Shown: in pieces, positions 2,479 through 5,072 of the stretch
How the letters are laid out: every line of letters begins with the position of its first letter
How positions within the stretch are numbered: position 1 is the stretch's first letter
Origin: Pseudomonadota bacterium
GTDB lineage: Bacteria > Pseudomonadota > Alphaproteobacteria > Rhizobiales > Beijerinckiaceae
Direction: 5' to 3'
Length of the DNA: 5,072 nucleotides
Assembly (NCBI GenBank): GCA_023393655.1
Contig: JAEWKP010000184.1
Span: forward strand, 1 to 5,072
Position numbers and translations under genes: made by a program
The notes under the pieces: model-generated
Told to the model about the DNA's origin: nothing
Seen by the model: the letters and a program-made list of their open reading frames with translations, nothing else
The model's database searches: none

Positions 2479-5072
2479 TCAGCCGACGGCACTCGCGTCC
2501 GTGTCGCTCTCTGCGCTTTCCAAGGCCGCGCGAAAGGCGCGCTCCAGCCCCTTCAATTGGAAGGGCTTCTTGAGGATCGACACACCCGGTCGTCCCTCAA
2601 ACTCGGGCAATGCGGACTGGCCTGTGGCGAAAACGATGGCCAGGGTCGGCGACCGTTCCAGAAGACGCCGGGCGAGCTCATCGCCGCGCATGTCCGGCAG
2701 GCCGACGTCGGTGACAAGGACGTCGATCGCTTGCAGCCCAGCAGTAGCGAGGGCCTCCGATCCATCCGCCGCCTCCAGGACGAGATGCCCCATGTCCTGA
2801 AGCATATCCACCAGGTCGAGGCGGATCAGCGCGTCGTCTTCGCAGACAAGAACGGTCTTCGCGGCGACATCCTCCTCCTTCTGATCCGGCAGCGGCGACG
2901 GCACGCCCCTCGCGATCTTTCCGTCTTTGAGGAACACCTGCCTGAGCTTGCGCGCAAGGGCATCGCGCGAATACGGCTTCGAAAGGAGATTGACCCCCTC
3001 GTCGAGCCGACCGCCGTGGACGATGGAATTCTCAGTGTAGCCGGATGTGAACAGCACGCTAACCTGTGGCAGACGCTCTTTCGCACGCCTCGCCAACTCG
3101 GTGCTTCTCATGGGGCCTGGCATGACCACGTCGGTGAAGAGGAGATCGATCTCCACGCCGCTATCGATGACGACGCAGGCGCTGTGCGCATCGGATGCCT
3201 TGAGCACGCGATAGCCCAGCTCGCCCAGCGTCGCCACGACGGTCTCGCGCACTGCCTCATCGTCTTCCACGACGAGAACCGTTTCCGAGCCGCCGACCAC
3301 TGGCCCCGTCTCGGCCTCCACGATCGCTTCCTCCGCCTTTGCGGAGCGTGGCAGGTATAACTTCACCGTCGTCCCGTGACCGGGTTCGCTGTAAATCTTC
3401 ACGTGGCCGCCAGACTGCTTGACGAAGCCAAACACCATGGACAGCCCTAATCCCGTCCCCTTTCCCGCGGGCTTCGTCGAGAAAAAAGGTTCGAACACCT
3501 TTGCCATGACCTCGGGGCTCATCCCCGATCCAGTGTCCGTTACAGATATCTGGACGTACTGACCCGCTTGGACCTCGTCGTGGCGCTCGGCGTAGCTGTC
3601 GTCGAGGAAGGCATTTCCGGTCTCGATCGTGAGATGACCGCGTCCATCCATCGCGTCGCGGGCGTTAATCGCGAGATTGAGAATAGCGTTCTCAAGATTG
3701 GTGGGATCGACCATCGTGTTCCACAGGCCGCCGGCAACAACTGTCTCGATATCAACCGCCTCGCCGATCGTTCGACGGAGTAGATCGTCCATGCCGCGGA
3801 TCAGCTTCCCGGCGTTGACAACTCTCGGCTCCAACGGCTGGCGACGGCCGAAGGCCAGCAGTTGCGTGGCGAGGTGAGCCCCCCGCGCGACGCCCGCCAT
3901 GGCTTTTTCAATGCGAACGCGAGCGCGGTCGTTTTCCCCCAGTTCGCGCGCAAGCAGTTGCAGATTTCCCCCAATTACCTGCAGCAAATTGTTGAAATCG
4001 TGCGCCACGCCGCCAGTCAGGTTGCCGATGGCTTCCATCTTCTGCGCCTGGGACAGCATCCCTTCCAGACGAGCTCGCCTCTCGCTCTCGGCGACGAGGC
4101 TCTCGTTTGCCTCCGTGAGCTCCCGGGTGCGTTCCTCTACTCGCGCTTCAAGTTCGTCGCTGTTTCGCTTCAGTTCGCGGGAGGCCGACGAGAGCGCGTC
4201 GCGTAGGGTCGCGAACTCCCTGAGGTTGGTCGGGAACTCCAAGGCCTCGTCGGTCCGGCCCAGACGGCGAGCCGCACCCGTCACCGCCGCGAGGGGCCGC
4301 TCGATCGTTCGCCAGATCCACAGGGCGCCGAGGCCGGCGACAATCAACGCCGTCGCTCCAAACGCCACGAGCGAGAGCACGGCGTCCCACAGAGGACGCT
4401 CGATCACGGTGCGGGGGATGTTCGCGGCAACCAGCCACCCCGAGACGTCCGATCGCGCGTAACCGACGAGCACGCTTTCGCCGCGGGCGCTGTTCCCCAC
4501 GAAGGTCCCGCTTTTCCCGACCGCTTGCGCGAGGAAATCGGGATTGCCAGGCTTGCCCCGAAAGCTTGCATCGTCGTCGGAGCGCAGAACGTAACGTCCG
4601 GCTTTATCCCCGACGCCGATGATCCAGTCCCGCGCCAGCGACTGTCGCACGAGGTCGTGCAAGACGATGGTCGGGACGCTGACGTGGAGATGGTAACGTA
4701 CGCTACCGTCGAGCGAGACCGGAACCACCACCGCGACAAGAGGACGGTCCACGAGCGCGCCGACGAACACATTCGCGACGAAGGGCTGGCCGAGTTCCGC
4801 CTCCGGAGGACTTCTGATCCGCGTCGGTGGGAGGTCAGTCCCGAACGGGGCGGCGGTGCTGAGCACCAGGCGTCCGTCGTGTTCCCTCAGCCCGATGTCA
4901 CCGTTGACGAACGGCTTCACGAGCATGGCCTGCTCATAGAATGATCGAAGGTCGCCGGATTTGAGGTGAGCCGACGTCGCGAGCGTCTGGAGGGCCACCT
5001 TCCACCCCAACAATTGCCGGTCGATCAACGAGGACGCCGATTGGGCCACGTTCAACGCGTCCTGCTCATATA
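2479..5072 (-). CDS. hybrid sensor histidine kinase (Cache-TM-HAMP-HisKA-HATPase-REC-REC), 5' end outside window
   Basis: A membrane kinase that autophosphorylates on His and passes phosphate to its own receivers. The frame is open to the window edge, so start and first membrane helix are missing. Residues are numbered from the TTG codon at 5055, which is not the true start: five further codons (YEQDA) precede it. Domains: periplasmic Cache-type sensor (about 1-222), membrane helix (224-248), HAMP (249-300), coiled coil (285-340), dimerisation domain with phosphoacceptor His352 in GGVAHDFNN, ATPase with N-box Asn460/Asn464, DTGSGM (507-512), FEPFFSTK (521-528) and GKGTGLGLSM (531-540). Receiver 1 has EDD (597-599), Asp642, Thr670 and Lys693. 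Receiver 2 has EDD (739-741), Asp783 and Lys830, but Ala810 at the usual Thr/Ser switch position. No DNA-binding domain follows, so output needs a partner protein. Ligand unknown. Confidence 0.93.
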   Translation of the reverse strand, partial: YEQDALNVAQSASSLIDRQLLGWKVALQTLATSAHLKSGDLRSFYEQAMLVKPFVNGDIGLREHDGRLVLSTAAPFGTDLPPTRIRSPPEAELGQPFVANVFVGALVDRPLVAVVVPVSLDGSVRYHLHVSVPTIVLHDLVRQSLARDWIIGVGDKAGRYVLRSDDDASFRGKPGNPDFLAQAVGKSGTFVGNSARGESVLVGYARSDVSGWLVAANIPRTVIERPLWDAVLSLVAFGATALIVAGLGALWIWRTIERPLAAVTGAARRLGRTDEALEFPTNLREFATLRDALSSASRELKRNSDELEARVEERTRELTEANESLVAESERRARLEGMLSQAQKMEAIGNLTGGVAHDFNNLLQVIGGNLQLLARELGENDRARVRIEKAMAGVARGAHLATQLLAFGRRQPLEPRVVNAGKLIRGMDDLLRRTIGEAVDIETVVAGGLWNTMVDPTNLENAILNLAINARDAMDGRGHLTIETGNAFLDDSYAERHDEVQAGQYVQISVTDTGSGMSPEVMAKVFEPFFSTKPAGKGTGLGLSMVFGFVKQSGGHVKIYSEPGHGTTVKLYLPRSAKAEEAIVEAETGPVVGGSETVLVVEDDEAVRETVVATLGELGYRVLKASDAHSACVVIDSGVEIDLLFTDVVMPGPMRSTELARRAKERLPQVSVLFTSGYTENSIVHGGRLDEGVNLLSKPYSRDALARKLRQVFLKDGKIARGVPSPLPDQKEEDVAAKTVLVCEDDALIRLDLVDMLQDMGHLVLEAADGSEALATAGLQAIDVLVTDVGLPDMRGDELARRLLERSPTLAIVFATGQSALPEFEGRPGVSILKKPFQLKGLERAFRAALESAESDTDASAVG

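Noticed and set aside
2401..3360. 319-residue plus-strand open frame
   Set aside because: It is antisense to the kinase receiver and ATPase domains, whose motifs are intact; the predicted protein shows no recognisable domain and no ribosome binding site.
3899..4462. 187-residue plus-strand open frame
   Set aside because: Antisense to the HAMP, coiled-coil and H-box part of the kinase; Ser/Arg-rich composition typical of a shadow frame.
5053..5055. TTG as start of the kinase
   Set aside because: The frame stays open to the window edge, and a Cache-HAMP kinase needs an N-terminal membrane helix before this point, so the true start lies outside.
1..5072. CRISPR arrays, insertion sequences, tRNA or rRNA genes
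   Set aside because: No repeated spacered units, transposase-like frames with terminal repeats, or cloverleaf/rRNA-like segments were seen.

Overview
The window looks like chromosomal DNA of a GC-rich alphaproteobacterium, most likely a member of the Hyphomicrobiales (Methylobacterium, Microvirga, Bosea or Bradyrhizobium-like). The reasons are the DUF6894-like small protein, the small protein with a 'DTFPASDP' motif, the Cache-HAMP hybrid kinase with an 'AHDFNN' H-box, and three exact matches to the alphaproteobacterial general-stress (EcfG) promoter, GGAAC-N17-CGTT. The genus is an inference; no rRNA or other marker gene is present.

Layout. Positions 1-204 are a regulatory region between divergent transcription units. 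Two EcfG-type promoters face away from each other (90-115 leftward, 150-175 rightward). A strong ribosome binding site at the left edge (7-12, minus strand) points to a leftward gene starting just outside the window. The rightward promoter precedes a compact four-gene operon: a 61-residue soluble protein (205-390), a small membrane protein (387-695), an 81-residue helical protein (688-933) and a SemiSWEET sugar transporter (943-1233). Junctions are 4-base and 8-base overlaps and a 9-base gap. Positions 1234-1491 are a short convergent intergenic region, possibly holding a decayed reading frame.

The rest reads leftward. A large hybrid sensor histidine kinase with two receiver domains (2479-5072) has its 5' end outside the window. 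It is followed by a 357-base gene-free stretch with a strong two-part stem-loop (2194-2240), then a 71-residue conserved-type small protein (1906-2121), then a DUF6894-like protein (1492-1827). The last has its own EcfG-type promoter (1872-1897) in the gap after its neighbour's stop codon.

How it fits together. Three identical-format EcfG promoters in under 2 kb, each placed just before a ribosome binding site and start codon, suggest a small general-stress (PhyR-NepR-EcfG) regulon cluster of mostly uncharacterised small proteins. The most unusual member is the SemiSWEET, co-transcribed with the stress-type small genes and lacking the tryptophan that normally lines the sugar pocket (Gly50 instead). 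The kinase is a membrane sensor that could act in any phosphorelay; nothing in the window ties it directly to the stress cascade.
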